64,000 bases of DNA from Bog-756 sp963769765 (lineage in GTDB: Bacteria; Actinomycetota; Acidimicrobiia; Acidimicrobiales; RAAP-2). Shown here piece by piece: positions 7,846 to 16,227 of this stretch. Under the pieces are notes generated by a model. It worked only from the letters and a program-made list of their open reading frames with translations, had not been told where the DNA came from and did not search any database. Position 1 is the first letter of the stretch, and every line of letters begins with the position of its first letter. A program made the position numbers and the translations under genes. Where the stretch lies: the NCBI GenBank assembly GCA_963769765.1, contig CAVYNA010000002.1, positions 209,999 through 273,998 on the forward strand. Reading direction: 5' to 3'.

Positions 7846-9321
7846 TCACACCCCCGTTTCAGCGGTCACCCGTCCGGACGCCACCGCTTCTTGGAGCGCT
7901 TCGTAGTCCCGCTGGTTCTGGTCGGCGCAGGCCGTTGCGAACTCGCACAGCGCGCGATCGAAGGTCGAGCTCGATCCGAGGTATGAGGCGATTGCGATGC
8001 GATCACCGCTACGCGCATGTGCACGGGCGAGCGCCTGGGAGCAGACGTCGCCGTAGAGCGCCATGCCTTCGGGGATCATCCGGTCGACGTCCACCGAGCC
8101 CTTCCAGTCGCGGAGCTGGCGGACGTAGAAGTCGCGTGCGATGCCGTCCACGCCGACTGCCTGCCTCCATCCGAGGAAGATGTCGCTGGCCGCCTGCATG
8201 AGGTGCTGGCCCGCGACCACCCGTTCTCCGTTGTTCGCGTACGCGCTCTTGCCCACGAACTCTTCGAGCACCGACGCCTCCGCCTCCTTCGCCTGGAGGA
8301 AGAGCGGGTCCTCGCCGTCACGTCCGGCGAGAAGGATGATCCACGCCCTCGTCCCGACGCTGCCCACACCGACCACCTTGCGGGCGAGCTGGAGCACTTC
8401 GAACTCTTCGAGCAGGTGGCGGCGGTCCGACTGCAGGCTGCGCCGGTACCCCGCGATGAGCTTTCGCAGCCAGTCGATCAGGGCGGCCGACTCCAGGTCG
8501 GGGAGGAGCTCCTCGACCGGCACGATCAGCGGGGGATCGCTGATGATCCGACGTCGTCCGTCGACCACCGTCGTCAGTTTTTCAAGCGCCTGCGTGCTGT
8601 CGCGAGTGCGCGCCTTCGCGATGGCCTTCGACGTCCTGGACGCCATCGTCTTCTCCGACTTGTTCGCCGCGGACCACTGGTCGGCGAGGAGGTCCCGCTG
8701 GATCTGGTCGATGTCGATCTTCGAGTACCACACGTCGAGGTTCGTGCACCCCGCAAGTCGCGTCATCTCGCGACGGTACGCAGCGGCCGTCGCGAGCACC
8801 GCGGCCGACCGCTCCTTCTTGGTGAACCCCCGGTCCCGTCCGGCGATCTCGATGCTGGCGACGAGCCGCTTGACGTCCCACTCCCACGGTCCGGGCAGCG
8901 TCTCGTCGAAGTCGTTGACGTCGAAGATGAGGGACCGTTCCGGCGAAGCGAAGACGCCGAAGTTCGAGAGGTGTGCGTCGCCGCAGATCTGGGCGTTCAG
9001 TCCGGACCGGGCGGACTTCGAGAGATCGGACGCCATCACCAGCGCCGCGCCCCGGAAGAACGAGAAGGGGGAGACGAGCATGCGGCCGTAGCGGATCGGA
9101 ACCAGCTCCGGGACGCGCGTCGCAGCCTGGCGCTCGAGGAGAGCGATCGGGTCCGGGCGGTCCGGGCCCGGATCGAACGCGGCCTGCGAGGAGCGCGGCG
9201 CCCGGTCGCGCGCCAGCCGCCCGAGGTCTGCACGCTCTTCAGGGGTCCTCCGGGGGTTCGCCTGGGACCTCGATCGTCTCGACGTCCGTGGTTGGTTCGC
9301 CCTCGCCTGTGTGACTGCCAT
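7846..9321 (-). CDS. DUF2252-family protein
   Basis: A 491-residue cytoplasmic protein of the DUF2252 family, which has weak kinase/phosphotransferase-like features but no established reaction. Family landmarks are PFSFFRGAALVMASDL (about residue 88), ICGDAHLSNFG, a histidine-aspartate motif resembling a phosphotransferase loop, then IFDVNDFDETLPGPWEWDVKRL. The first ~50 residues are basic and low-complexity. The ATG at 9321 is preceded on its strand by GGAAGG. A membrane-protein gene follows the same direction upstream (31-base gap), so the two may be cotranscribed. Confidence 0.9.
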   Translation of the reverse strand: MAVTQARANQPRTSRRSRSQANPRRTPEERADLGRLARDRAPRSSQAAFDPGPDRPDPIALLERQAATRVPELVPIRYGRMLVSPFSFFRGAALVMASDLSKSARSGLNAQICGDAHLSNFGVFASPERSLIFDVNDFDETLPGPWEWDVKRLVASIEIAGRDRGFTKKERSAAVLATAAAYRREMTRLAGCTNLDVWYSKIDIDQIQRDLLADQWSAANKSEKTMASRTSKAIAKARTRDSTQALEKLTTVVDGRRRIISDPPLIVPVEELLPDLESAALIDWLRKLIAGYRRSLQSDRRHLLEEFEVLQLARKVVGVGSVGTRAWIILLAGRDGEDPLFLQAKEAEASVLEEFVGKSAYANNGERVVAGQHLMQAASDIFLGWRQAVGVDGIARDFYVRQLRDWKGSVDVDRMIPEGMALYGDVCSQALARAHARSGDRIAIASYLGSSSTFDRALCEFATACADQNQRDYEALQEAVASGRVTAETGV

Positions 9322-9352
9322 GCCGCCACCGCCTTCCGGTCGGAGGCCCAGG

Positions 9353-10072
9353 TTATGACGCAGAGGCGGTCCGGTCGACGGCGTGGTCGGCACCTCTCGC
9401 GAGGAAGCCCGTCCGGATGGCCGAGCGCGGTGGTCCGCCACGCTCGACCCGGGTCGGGCATTCGTCGAGGAGCGAATCGTCGATCCCGCCCTGGCGGACC
9501 GGCAGCTGGTCCGCGACCATCTGCTGTCCGGCGTGGAGCGTCTCGCACAGGAGGTCGATCGCCTCCTGGTTGCGACCGGTTTCGACCATCCACTTCGCCG
9601 CCGCGAGGTGCTGGAGGATGGTGTCGCTGACCTCGAGCGCTTCGGCCTGCCGCCGGGCGGTCTCGCGCAATGCCCTGCGCCGCTCCTGGTCGGCGAGGGC
9701 TCGGCGTTGTCCGGCCTCGATCTGGTCGGTCGCATGACCGAGCAGGAATCCGAGGAGGAACAGCCCGGCCGCACGCGCGACCCAGCCGGTGACGTCGATG
9801 TCACCGACTCCGTTGGTGAGCTCGAGCACGGCGAACAGGGCGAACCCGGTCGCCGCACCGATCAGTCCACCACGGAGCCCGAACGCGACCGCCAACAGCG
9901 CGATCGGCAGCGAGTAGAGGATGTCGACCGCCTGACCCGACCCGTTCGACACGTAACGGGCGGCGGAGACCGCCGCGAAGAGCACGATCGCGATCGTGAT
10001 CGCGACGCCCGGCCTCGAGCGGTACCAGAGGTACGAGTAGCCGTCGGATTGTTCGCCGCTCGATCCCACCAT
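9353..10072 (-). CDS. Membrane protein with sensor-kinase-like coiled coil
   Basis: A 239-residue protein. About four hydrophobic segments (residues 20-125) are followed by an Arg/Glu-rich coiled coil and a helical region (ILQHLAAAKWMVETGRNQEAI) that recalls the dimerisation helices of sensor histidine kinases. There is no convincing phospho-acceptor H-box and no ATPase domain, so it is not a complete kinase. The start ATG 10072 has a strong GGAGGGAGG element just upstream. It may be a membrane signal-input fragment; I do not recognise a named family. Confidence 0.75.
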   Translation of the reverse strand: MVGSSGEQSDGYSYLWYRSRPGVAITIAIVLFAAVSAARYVSNGSGQAVDILYSLPIALLAVAFGLRGGLIGAATGFALFAVLELTNGVGDIDVTGWVARAAGLFLLGFLLGHATDQIEAGQRRALADQERRRALRETARRQAEALEVSDTILQHLAAAKWMVETGRNQEAIDLLCETLHAGQQMVADQLPVRQGGIDDSLLDECPTRVERGGPPRSAIRTGFLARGADHAVDRTASAS

Positions 10073-10241
10073 CACACCTCCCTCCTCGGAGCGTCGCAGA
10101 TCGGTCCCCACGACCACCAGGGACGAAAGTCCTTTCGGGACCCGAAGGCGACGGCCGTGGCACGATGGCGACGACGGGCACGACGAGACGGATCAGCCCC
10201 AGGTCGGGGCGGTTCCGAGCCACTGGGGGACGAAGTCGATC

Positions 10242-10718
10242 GTGGGAGCGCACGACCCGAAGGTGATCGCGGTCCTCGAGGCCGAGCTGGGCCGACGCGC
10301 CGGCGGCGGCATCGATCCGACGTCCGACCAGCTCAGAGGGCTGCTCGCGCTCGAGCCGCCCGGACCGATGCAGTTCGTGAACCTGCTCCGTTACCGGGAG
10401 GACGCGGCCTACCCGGAGGGTCATGGGCTCGCTGGAGCGGGCCTCAGCGGTGCCGAGGCGTACGGGCGCTATGGCATCCGGGCGCTCGAGCACGTCACGC
10501 GACGCGGCGGACGTCTCGTCCTCTACAACGACGTGGATCTTGTCGTCATCGGCGCGGACGACGGGTGGGACCAGGTGGCGATCATGGAGTATCCCGATGT
10601 CGCCGCGTTCGTCGACATGGTCTCCGATCCCGACTACGTGGACGGTCTCGTCGACCGTGACGCAGGACTCGAACGGACGGTCGTGCTGGTCACCCGTCCG
10701 CTGCTTCCCGGAACCTGA
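10242..10718 (+). CDS. DUF1330-family protein
   Basis: A 158-residue cytoplasmic protein with a DUF1330-type ferredoxin-like fold. Visible landmarks are the FVNLLRYRE opening strand (about residue 45), then the AYGRYGIRALEHVTRRGGR helix-strand region, and the WDQVAIMEYPDVAAFVDMV segment typical of this family. The function is unknown. The start is GTG 10242; a GGGGGACGAAG stretch lies upstream. Confidence 0.82.
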   Translation: MGAHDPKVIAVLEAELGRRAGGGIDPTSDQLRGLLALEPPGPMQFVNLLRYREDAAYPEGHGLAGAGLSGAEAYGRYGIRALEHVTRRGGRLVLYNDVDLVVIGADDGWDQVAIMEYPDVAAFVDMVSDPDYVDGLVDRDAGLERTVVLVTRPLLPGT

Positions 10719-10857
10719 GCCTTCCGATCGGAGTCGCTCGGAATCGGGGCCCCGGCTTGGGACCCCCGCGCCGCATCGTGTCGAGTCGGGCCGTACACGA
10801 CGATGCGGACCCGTGACGACCTGCACTTCCTCCGAACCCACCTGCAGATCGTCGGAG

Positions 10858-10863
10858 TACGCT
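10858..10863 (+). promoter_or_regulatory. -10 box of a leaderless methyltransferase mRNA
   Basis: TACGCT is followed by six bases and the GTG start at 10870, so transcription should begin at or next to the start codon. Confidence 0.5.
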
Positions 10864-10869
10864 GCCGGC

Positions 10870-11880
10870 GTGCCTCCGCCAGACGCAGCTGCAGGACCCG
10901 ACCCGCAGGCCGATCACGCACTTCCGCCCTTCACCCGGCGGCTCAAGCGCAAGGCGTTCCGCGGGGTGCGCGGGTTGGCGTTCACGTGGAACCGTCACCG
11001 GTACACCCCTCCACCGGCACCGACGGTCAGTGTGAAGCGGGATGAGGACGGCCATGGGATGTCGTGGCCGACGTTTCCGCCGCCGCACTACCTCGGACAG
11101 CTCGAGCCCCACTACCAGGCACAGCTCAGTTCACACTGGAGCAACGTCGAGCTGGCGGACTGCGACTTCTACCACACGTCCGTGCTCGCGGACGGCGAGG
11201 TCGTGCCCGGTCCATGGGACCTTCGGGGGAAGGAGCAGGTGTACCTCGGGGACGTCGACGTGACCGGCGAGCGGATCCTCGAGTTCGGGCCCGCCTCCGG
11301 CGCGCTCACGTTCTACATGGAGGACGAAGGCGCAGAGGTCGTGAGCTTCGACGTGGGCTATGACGTGTGCGGCGACATCCTGCCGCGGCCCGACGCAGAC
11401 CCGCTCCTCCAGCAGCTCGAGTACATGCACATGGTTGCCAAGGTGCAGAACTCGTGGTGGTACGTCCACCGCGACCGTCGCTCGGTTGCGAAGATGGTCT
11501 ACGGGAACATCTACTCGCTGCCGGGCGACCTCGGCACCTTCGACACGTCGGTCTTCGGCGCGATCCTGCTGCACCTCCGTGATCCGTTCAAGGCCTTGCA
11601 GGAAGCCGCAGCGAGAACGCGCCGACGGATCGTCGTGACCGACGCACTGCAGGATCCGACCCTCCCGGACGACCAGAACCTGCTCCGATTCGCATCGGCG
11701 AACTTCCAGAACTCCACGATCTGGTGGACGCTGACCCCGGAGACCATCCGTCACATGCTGCGGCACCTCGGATTCGAGAAGATCCGGACGGCGACCTCCG
11801 AACACGCGCACCATCTGGGGCACGACCTGAGCAAGGAGCCGGTCCGGATGCGGATGTTCACGGTGATCGCGGAGCGCTGA
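10870..11880 (+). CDS. Class I SAM-dependent methyltransferase
   Basis: A 336-residue methyltransferase. The SAM-binding motif I is ILEFGPASGALTFYME (about residues 136-151), with the acidic post-I residue in VVSFDVG. Later DTSVFGAILLHLRDPFKAL is the motif IV region. The leading ~60 residues are Pro/Arg-rich. GTG 10870 is chosen over the long upstream extension because TACGCT (10858-10863) lies exactly six bases before it, which fits a leaderless transcript. The substrate is unknown; the family includes methyltransferases of glycan and natural-product pathways, and a GT-C glycosyltransferase gene follows convergently. Confidence 0.88.
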   Translation: MPPPDAAAGPDPQADHALPPFTRRLKRKAFRGVRGLAFTWNRHRYTPPPAPTVSVKRDEDGHGMSWPTFPPPHYLGQLEPHYQAQLSSHWSNVELADCDFYHTSVLADGEVVPGPWDLRGKEQVYLGDVDVTGERILEFGPASGALTFYMEDEGAEVVSFDVGYDVCGDILPRPDADPLLQQLEYMHMVAKVQNSWWYVHRDRRSVAKMVYGNIYSLPGDLGTFDTSVFGAILLHLRDPFKALQEAAARTRRRIVVTDALQDPTLPDDQNLLRFASANFQNSTIWWTLTPETIRHMLRHLGFEKIRTATSEHAHHLGHDLSKEPVRMRMFTVIAER

Positions 11881-11919
11881 GGGCGCCGATCTCCGAAGGT
11901 CGGTCCGGATCCGACCTGA

Positions 11920-13779
11920 TCATCGTGCGGCGGCGGCGGCGGCGGCGGCGGCGAGCGACTCGGCGAAGGTGCTCGGAGCGAAGGAACCCGGAAGGTAGTA
12001 GATCGCTTCGGCATTCGGAGGGAGGAAGCTCACATACCCCCACGTCTCGAGGTTGTGCAGGTCGGTAATGGTTGGCGCGTAGAGGCCGACGATCACCCCG
12101 GGTCGCAGCCTTCCGATGCTGTAGGCGTAGTCCCACTTGTCGTGCCCGGGATAGAACGGCCGTCCGGTGTGCGGTGCGGTGGTGGCGACGACATGGTCCG
12201 AGTAGCCGAGGAGATCCACCGACGGCCGGTGGTCGAAGTACGTCATGTTGCCGACTGAGCTCAGTGCGATCGTCGTCTTCGGCGAGGTGGAGGCGGCGAG
12301 CGCGACGCCGTAGCGCGCGAAGTACTGCTCGTAGTTGCTCGCCCAGGTGTTCTGGCTGGTCCAGATCGAGATCGGGACGGCATTGATGCAGATCAGAGCG
12401 ACGATGACGAGACCGCCGATCGCGACGGCTCCAGGCGGTCTCCTGCGCGGCGCCGCGACGCCCAAGGTCACGATCCCGAGGCCGGCGACCACGGTGATCC
12501 ACCCCCACCACGTGATCTGAGAGGACTGTCCGGCCGCATACTCCTGCAGCTGGTCGACAGGTAGCCAGGACGTCAGGACGAGTGCCCCACCGAGCACGAC
12601 GACGGCACCGGCGACGACGAGCGGTCGATTCCACGCCTCGGAGCTCCGGGCCGACCCGAGGTTCGTGGCCATCTCGATGGCGCCGAGGACGGCGAGCACG
12701 AAGAGGAACGGGGCGACGGGAACGAGCAGGCGGTCCGAGAAGGTCGTGTCGTAGGAGTCTCCACCGACGTAGATGACGTACAGCGATTGGAGCCCGACGA
12801 TCGTAAGGAGGAGCCCACTGCCGGGGACGGCTCGACCTCCGTTCCGTCGCACCAGGACGAAGTACGCCGCCGCAAGCACCAGCGGGACGACGAGCTGCAT
12901 GGAGACGTTCTGAGCGATGACCACGAATCCACGGTCGACCCTCGTGGTCAACGGGATCCCGGCGATCTTCAGGTAGTACGTGTTCGGCGCCGGGTAGCCG
13001 TACGTGGCCAGCCGGTAGGCGAGGTGCCCGACTTCCGCTACCAGCACGGGTGTGCCGACGAGCGCGGTCGCCTTGAGCCGCTGCCGCGAGCGGAGCACGA
13101 CGAATCCTGCGACGGCTACCGCGACGATCAACCCGTCGTCACGCGTGAGCACCGCCAGCGCGAGGAGCACGCCCGCACCGAGCGACAACACGTCGTCCCG
13201 AGGAGCCGGTTGGTTTCGATCGCACACGCGCAGCGCGCAGAGAACGGCTCCGGACAGCAAGAGGGCCATGAGACCGGTCTCCATCCCGACCAGGGTCCAC
13301 GAGTCCAATGAGTAGTAGCAGGCCACTGCGAGTCCGCTGAGCAGAGGGGCGGCGCGCGAACCAGGAGCGAGGCGACGTGCGATGCGAGTGATCACGTAGA
13401 CCGTCGCGGCGAGGAGCACCGCTCCGCTGAGCATCACCCACAGGCCGACCATCGCATCTGACGGCTTGGTGAGCTCGATCACCGTCATCCACAAGGTCCA
13501 CAGCAAGTTGCTGTACCCCTCGACCGGATGTTGCCCGGCCATCCACACGAGTCCGTGGCCTGTCGCAAGGTTGCGCGCGTAGGTCAGGGAGATCGCCGCA
13601 TCGTCGAAGAGGAGGTAGGCGCGATGGCCGTTCAGTGTCGTCGTCGAGCGGACGATCAACACGGTCGACGTGACCAGGGAGACGACGACCGCGGGGACGT
13701 CCCACAGCGGAGAGGCGGGTAGCCGCGCGGCCGGCTCATCAGTCGACGACGGTTGCTCGAGCTCCCGCAAATCTGTCAT
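11920..13779 (-). CDS. GT-C-type polyprenyl-phosphate-dependent glycosyltransferase (AftB-like), membrane
   Basis: A 619-residue integral membrane protein with 10-12 hydrophobic helices and a large extracytoplasmic C-terminal part. The first outer loop carries FDDAAISLTYARNLATG and HPVEGYSNLLWTLW, the arrangement seen in GT-C transferases such as mycobacterial AftB, where the acidic pair is catalytic. Later GMETGL and APNTYYLK also match that group. It probably adds a sugar to an envelope glycan from a lipid-linked donor. The ATG at 13779 follows GCGAGG. The protein ends in an Ala9-Arg tail encoded by a CGG trinucleotide run. Confidence 0.85.
   Translation of the reverse strand: MTDLRELEQPSSTDEPAARLPASPLWDVPAVVVSLVTSTVLIVRSTTTLNGHRAYLLFDDAAISLTYARNLATGHGLVWMAGQHPVEGYSNLLWTLWMTVIELTKPSDAMVGLWVMLSGAVLLAATVYVITRIARRLAPGSRAAPLLSGLAVACYYSLDSWTLVGMETGLMALLLSGAVLCALRVCDRNQPAPRDDVLSLGAGVLLALAVLTRDDGLIVAVAVAGFVVLRSRQRLKATALVGTPVLVAEVGHLAYRLATYGYPAPNTYYLKIAGIPLTTRVDRGFVVIAQNVSMQLVVPLVLAAAYFVLVRRNGGRAVPGSGLLLTIVGLQSLYVIYVGGDSYDTTFSDRLLVPVAPFLFVLAVLGAIEMATNLGSARSSEAWNRPLVVAGAVVVLGGALVLTSWLPVDQLQEYAAGQSSQITWWGWITVVAGLGIVTLGVAAPRRRPPGAVAIGGLVIVALICINAVPISIWTSQNTWASNYEQYFARYGVALAASTSPKTTIALSSVGNMTYFDHRPSVDLLGYSDHVVATTAPHTGRPFYPGHDKWDYAYSIGRLRPGVIVGLYAPTITDLHNLETWGYVSFLPPNAEAIYYLPGSFAPSTFAESLAAAAAAAAAR
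11928..11951. repeat. (CGG)8 trinucleotide run
   Basis: Eight uninterrupted CGG units lie inside the 3' end of the GT-C gene and, read on the minus strand, encode most of its terminal Ala9 tract. Copy-number change would alter only tail length, not frame. Confidence 0.9.
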
Positions 13780-14008
13780 CGAACCTCGCCGTTCCGCGCG
13801 GACCACGGATGTTGACGGTCAGGAGAGATCGGTCGGGTCGGGACGAGCTGCCTCACCATCTCCGCCGAGCGTAGAGGCGCGCTCGGCTTCGCCGAGGGCA
13901 TGCGCCTTGGGTCCGTCCCTCCGCGCGGGCATGACGACGACGACCGCACGGCTGCGGTCGATCGGCGTGAAGGAAGGGAGATCCCTGAGCACAGACCCGC
14001 CCACTGCA

Positions 14009-14014
14009 TACGCT
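14009..14014 (+). promoter_or_regulatory. -10 box of a leaderless DUF2510-protein mRNA
   Basis: TACGCT plus six bases leads directly to ATG 14021. Confidence 0.5.
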
Positions 14015-14020
14015 CGCGAG

Positions 14021-14428
14021 ATGCACTCTCTCCACCTGCTGACCGCAGCCACGACCTGCCAGAAGACGACCACTGCAAGTGCCATCACCGGGCTCGTGAT
14101 CTTCGCCGCGTTCATTGGAGGAATCGTGGCCTTGGCCGTCGCCAACGCACACGCACGAAGTCGATTGGCCGCGGCCAACGCGGAGCTCGCCTACCTGAGA
14201 CCCGAAATCGACCGGCTACGACAGCGGTCGGCCGCGGCGTCAGGTGCCCCCGTCCACGGGGCGCATGGCGAGGCGTATGGCGAGGCGTCGGCAACCGCGT
14301 CTTCGCGGCCCCCGCAATGGCATCCCGATCCGTCGGGACGCCACCAATATCGTTGGTGGGATGGGAGCGCGTGGAGCGATCACGTCTCGGACGACGGTGT
14401 CACGTCGACGGACGTCGTGAACCGGTGA
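14021..14428 (+). CDS. Small membrane protein with C-terminal DUF2510 domain
   Basis: A 135-residue protein. One membrane helix (ITGLVIFAAFIGGIVALAV, about residues 22-40) is followed by a helical stretch rich in Ala, Arg and Leu and then a DUF2510 module, QWHPDPSGRHQYRWWDGSAWSDHV, split here by position (about 100-123). DUF2510 is an actinobacterial tryptophan-rich domain of unknown role, usually beside membrane segments. ATG 14021 is chosen because TACGCT (14009-14014) lies six bases upstream, a leaderless arrangement; the longer upstream reading is probably not translated. Confidence 0.85.
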   Translation: MHSLHLLTAATTCQKTTTASAITGLVIFAAFIGGIVALAVANAHARSRLAAANAELAYLRPEIDRLRQRSAAASGAPVHGAHGEAYGEASATASSRPPQWHPDPSGRHQYRWWDGSAWSDHVSDDGVTSTDVVNR

Positions 14429-14546
14429 GCGTGACGCAGTCAGCGAGGGTCGAGCCAAGATCTCCAGCGTGACGAGGGTGGTCGGCGAACCGTCGTAGGC
14501 GTCGAACACCCGGTTCGTCGTCCTCCGGTCGGGTGGTAGGCGCGGG

Positions 14547-14552
14547 TAGCCT
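14547..14552 (+). promoter_or_regulatory. -10 box of a leaderless SnoaL-protein mRNA
   Basis: TAGCCT plus seven bases leads to GTG 14560. Confidence 0.5.
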
Positions 14553-14559
14553 CGCGCAT

Positions 14560-15057
14560 GTGACAGACAGATCTGATGAGGCGCTCGCGACCTACCGCGA
14601 GATGGTAGCTACCCGCGATCGGATTGAGGCGGGCGAGCTTCCCTGGTCGGCGCTTGCCGGATACTTCACCGACGATGCCGTCTACATCGACTCGGCCTGG
14701 GGCCGCTTCGACGGTCGCGCGGCGATCACACGGTTCATGGACGACAGCATGGCCGGCCTCGAAGACTGGCGGTTCCCCGAGGAGTGGACCATGGCGGAAG
14801 GGGACCGGGTCGTCAGCATGTGGTGGAACCAGCTTCCGGGCAACCGTGCCGACGGATCGTCGTACCGCGTCGCCGGCGTTTCCATCTTGCGCTACGCAGG
14901 TGAGGGAAAGTTCGACTACGAGTACGACGTCTTCAACATGCAGCAGGTGTTGGAGGTCATCACCGAGAGCGGGTGGAGGCCGAAAGGACCGATGAACCCG
15001 ACGCCTGATCCGCCGAACCGCGACGTGACCCCGCCAACGCGTACCGGGGACGGCTGA
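14560..15057 (+). CDS. SnoaL/NTF2-like domain protein
   Basis: A 165-residue NTF2-fold protein. Typical features are the first helix ALATYREMVATRDRIEAGE, then YFTDDAVYIDSAWGRFDGR, AITRFMDDSMAGLEDW and a C-terminal sheet with YEYDVFNMQQVLEVI. Such proteins are small polyketide-cyclase, hydrolase or binding domains; no substrate can be assigned. GTG 14560 is preferred over GTG 14533 because TAGCCT (14547-14552) lies seven bases before it. A decayed relative follows immediately. Confidence 0.85.
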   Translation: MTDRSDEALATYREMVATRDRIEAGELPWSALAGYFTDDAVYIDSAWGRFDGRAAITRFMDDSMAGLEDWRFPEEWTMAEGDRVVSMWWNQLPGNRADGSSYRVAGVSILRYAGEGKFDYEYDVFNMQQVLEVITESGWRPKGPMNPTPDPPNRDVTPPTRTGDG

Positions 15058-15062
15058 TCCGT

Positions 15063-15458
15063 TCGCCGGCTTCTCCGGCTGACGGTCTCATCCGAGCCGC
15101 AATCGACCGATGCCGGGCGACGTTCGACTCGGGCGATCGGGAGGGCTGGCTCGCATGCCTCGCCAACGAGGGGGTGTTCGAGGATCCCGCAGGATCACCA
15201 CCCCGCGAAGGACACGAGGAACTGTCGGACTTCTCGGACTTCTCGGACTTCTCGGACTTCTCGGACGGGGACCGCGGGGACAGGGTCACCACAGTCGTCG
15301 GACGGTTCGGATCGTCCAGGAGCCCGGAGCACGAGCCCGAGGCCGCGTGGTCGTTCGAGCTTCGCATCGTGGCGCTCCGAACCGGACGCTCGCCACGCAT
15401 GGTCGGACGTCATGGCACGAGAACGGGCCGCGTTCAATTTTTGAAGGGTGATGTATGA
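15063..15458 (+). pseudogene. Decayed SnoaL/NTF2-like gene interrupted by a 9-bp repeat tract
   Basis: One open frame reads GLIRAAIDRCRATFDSGDREG, then WLACLANEGVFEDPAGSPPREG, which is a clear N-terminal half of a SnoaL-like domain. No ATG, GTG or TTG start exists in frame before GTG 15174, inside the domain. After GHEEL the expected helix is replaced by SDFSDFSDFSDFSD, encoded by a 9-bp tandem repeat, and the remaining sequence only loosely resembles the family's sheet before the stop. It directly follows an intact SnoaL-like gene, so it is probably a remnant of a tandem or imported copy. Confidence 0.65.
15225..15266. repeat. 9-bp tandem repeat TTCTCGGAC (4 full copies plus partial)
   Basis: TCGGAC (15225-15230) is followed by four perfect TTCTCGGAC units (15231-15266). 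It lies within the SnoaL-like pseudogene and keeps the frame, giving repeated Ser-Asp-Phe. Confidence 0.95.
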
Positions 15459-15476
15459 CGATGTATAGCGATGTAT
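15450..15476. repeat. Three GATGTAT direct repeats at 10-bp period
   Basis: GATGTAT occurs at 15450, 15460 and 15470, so each copy lies on the same face of the helix, and a further GCGATGTC follows at 15489. It sits between the SnoaL-like remnant and the 3' end of mazF in a locally AT-richer stretch. It could be a protein-binding array or iteron-like relic; nothing else is recognisable in 15459-15637. Confidence 0.6.
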
Positions 15477-15637
15477 GTCCATCGAAAGCGATGTCACAGA
15501 CCGAGAGCGCCCGGCCGATCAGCTGGGGTGAAATGAGTGGGGTCCAGCCCTAGCAAGAGCAACCATCGAGCCCCTTTCCGGACTACCAGGTGGCCGCCGA
15601 GCCGGCTGCGATGTGGGGCAAAGGCCCAGCTGCGGGG

Positions 15638-15985
15638 TCAAAGCGAGAGATGAAGTCGCAACGCCTCGTCCAAGGCCGCCACCAAGTCCGGGGGCAGCTC
15701 ACCGACCAGTTCCCCGATCCGCTCAACCGCCACCGCCCTGACCTGCTCGGCCTGAGCCTTCGAGTCGTGGCGCAAGCCGGTGCTCGATGCAGGCAGTAGT
15801 ACCTGGAACGGAAACACCCGATCGGTGCTCGAAGTCACCGGGACAACGGTGAGCACACCTCGCCCGAGGCGTTCGGCGGTGCTGTTCGCTCCGTCGTTGC
15901 TGACGATCACCGCCGGGCGTCGCTTGTTGGCCCCATGACCGCGCACCGGGTCCAGGTCGATGACGCGCACCTCGCCCCGTCGCAT
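15638..15985 (-). CDS. mazF: MazF-type endoribonuclease toxin
   Basis: A 115-residue toxin of the MazF/PemK family, ribosome-independent mRNA interferases with an SH3-like barrel. Visible landmarks are MRRGEVRVIDLDPVRG, KRRPAVIVSND with the catalytic-region arginine, VVPVTSSTDRVFPFQVLLP, and the C-terminal QAEQVRAVAVERIGELVGEL. Its ATG shares one base with the antitoxin stop (TGATG), so translation is coupled. An alternative TTG start at 16054 would overlap the antitoxin extensively and is rejected. The gene is cytoplasmic and expected to be neutralised by the upstream partner. Confidence 0.93.
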   Translation of the reverse strand: MRRGEVRVIDLDPVRGHGANKRRPAVIVSNDGANSTAERLGRGVLTVVPVTSSTDRVFPFQVLLPASSTGLRHDSKAQAEQVRAVAVERIGELVGELPPDLVAALDEALRLHLSL

Positions 15986-16203
15986 CAGGCGAGAGCGTCG
16001 TCGACCGTGACGTTCCAGTAGTCGGCCTCGCCACCAGTAGCCCAATCCTGCCAAGCATTCTCGTAGGCACCACCGAGTCCGGAGGCGCGGAGGAGCCGCA
16101 CCGCCTTGTGGAGCACGGCGGAGCGGGAGGTGAATCCCTGGGAAGCGGCGTAGGCGTCGAGGAACTCAACGTCCTCTTCGGGGAGGCTGACGCTGACTTT
16201 CAT
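15985..16203 (-). CDS. mazE: MazE-type ribbon-helix-helix antitoxin
   Basis: A 72-residue antitoxin. The N-terminal MKVSVSLPEEDVEFLDAYA and the following TSRSAVLHKAVRLL form a ribbon-helix-helix DNA-binding domain (about 1-45). The C-terminal WQDWATGGEADYWNVT is the acidic, aromatic toxin-wrapping tail typical of actinobacterial MazE partners. The first gene of the pair, it begins 6 bases after a TAGTAT -10 box, so its mRNA should be leaderless, and a perfect inverted repeat overlaps that box, the usual place for autorepression by the toxin-antitoxin complex. Confidence 0.92.
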   Translation of the reverse strand: MKVSVSLPEEDVEFLDAYAASQGFTSRSAVLHKAVRLLRASGLGGAYENAWQDWATGGEADYWNVTVDDALA

Positions 16204-16209
16204 ACTTCG

Positions 16210-16227
16210 ATACTACCAGCGGTAGTA
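16210..16227 (-). promoter_or_regulatory. mazEF promoter overlapped by palindromic operator
   Basis: On the minus strand the -10 box TAGTAT (16215-16210) is followed by six bases and the mazE ATG at 16203. The inverted repeat TACTACC-AGC-GGTAGTA (16211-16217 and 16221-16227) is perfect and overlaps the -10 box, matching ribbon-helix-helix autorepression. Confidence 0.7.

Noticed and set aside
15174..15458. Reading the SDF-repeat frame as a small intact gene starting at GTG 15174
   Set aside because: The start would lie inside the SnoaL-like domain, removing its first helix and strand, so a pseudogene is the better description.
15225..15476. Short repeats as a CRISPR array
   Set aside because: Units of 7-9 bp without spacers or cas genes; they are tandem or phased repeats.
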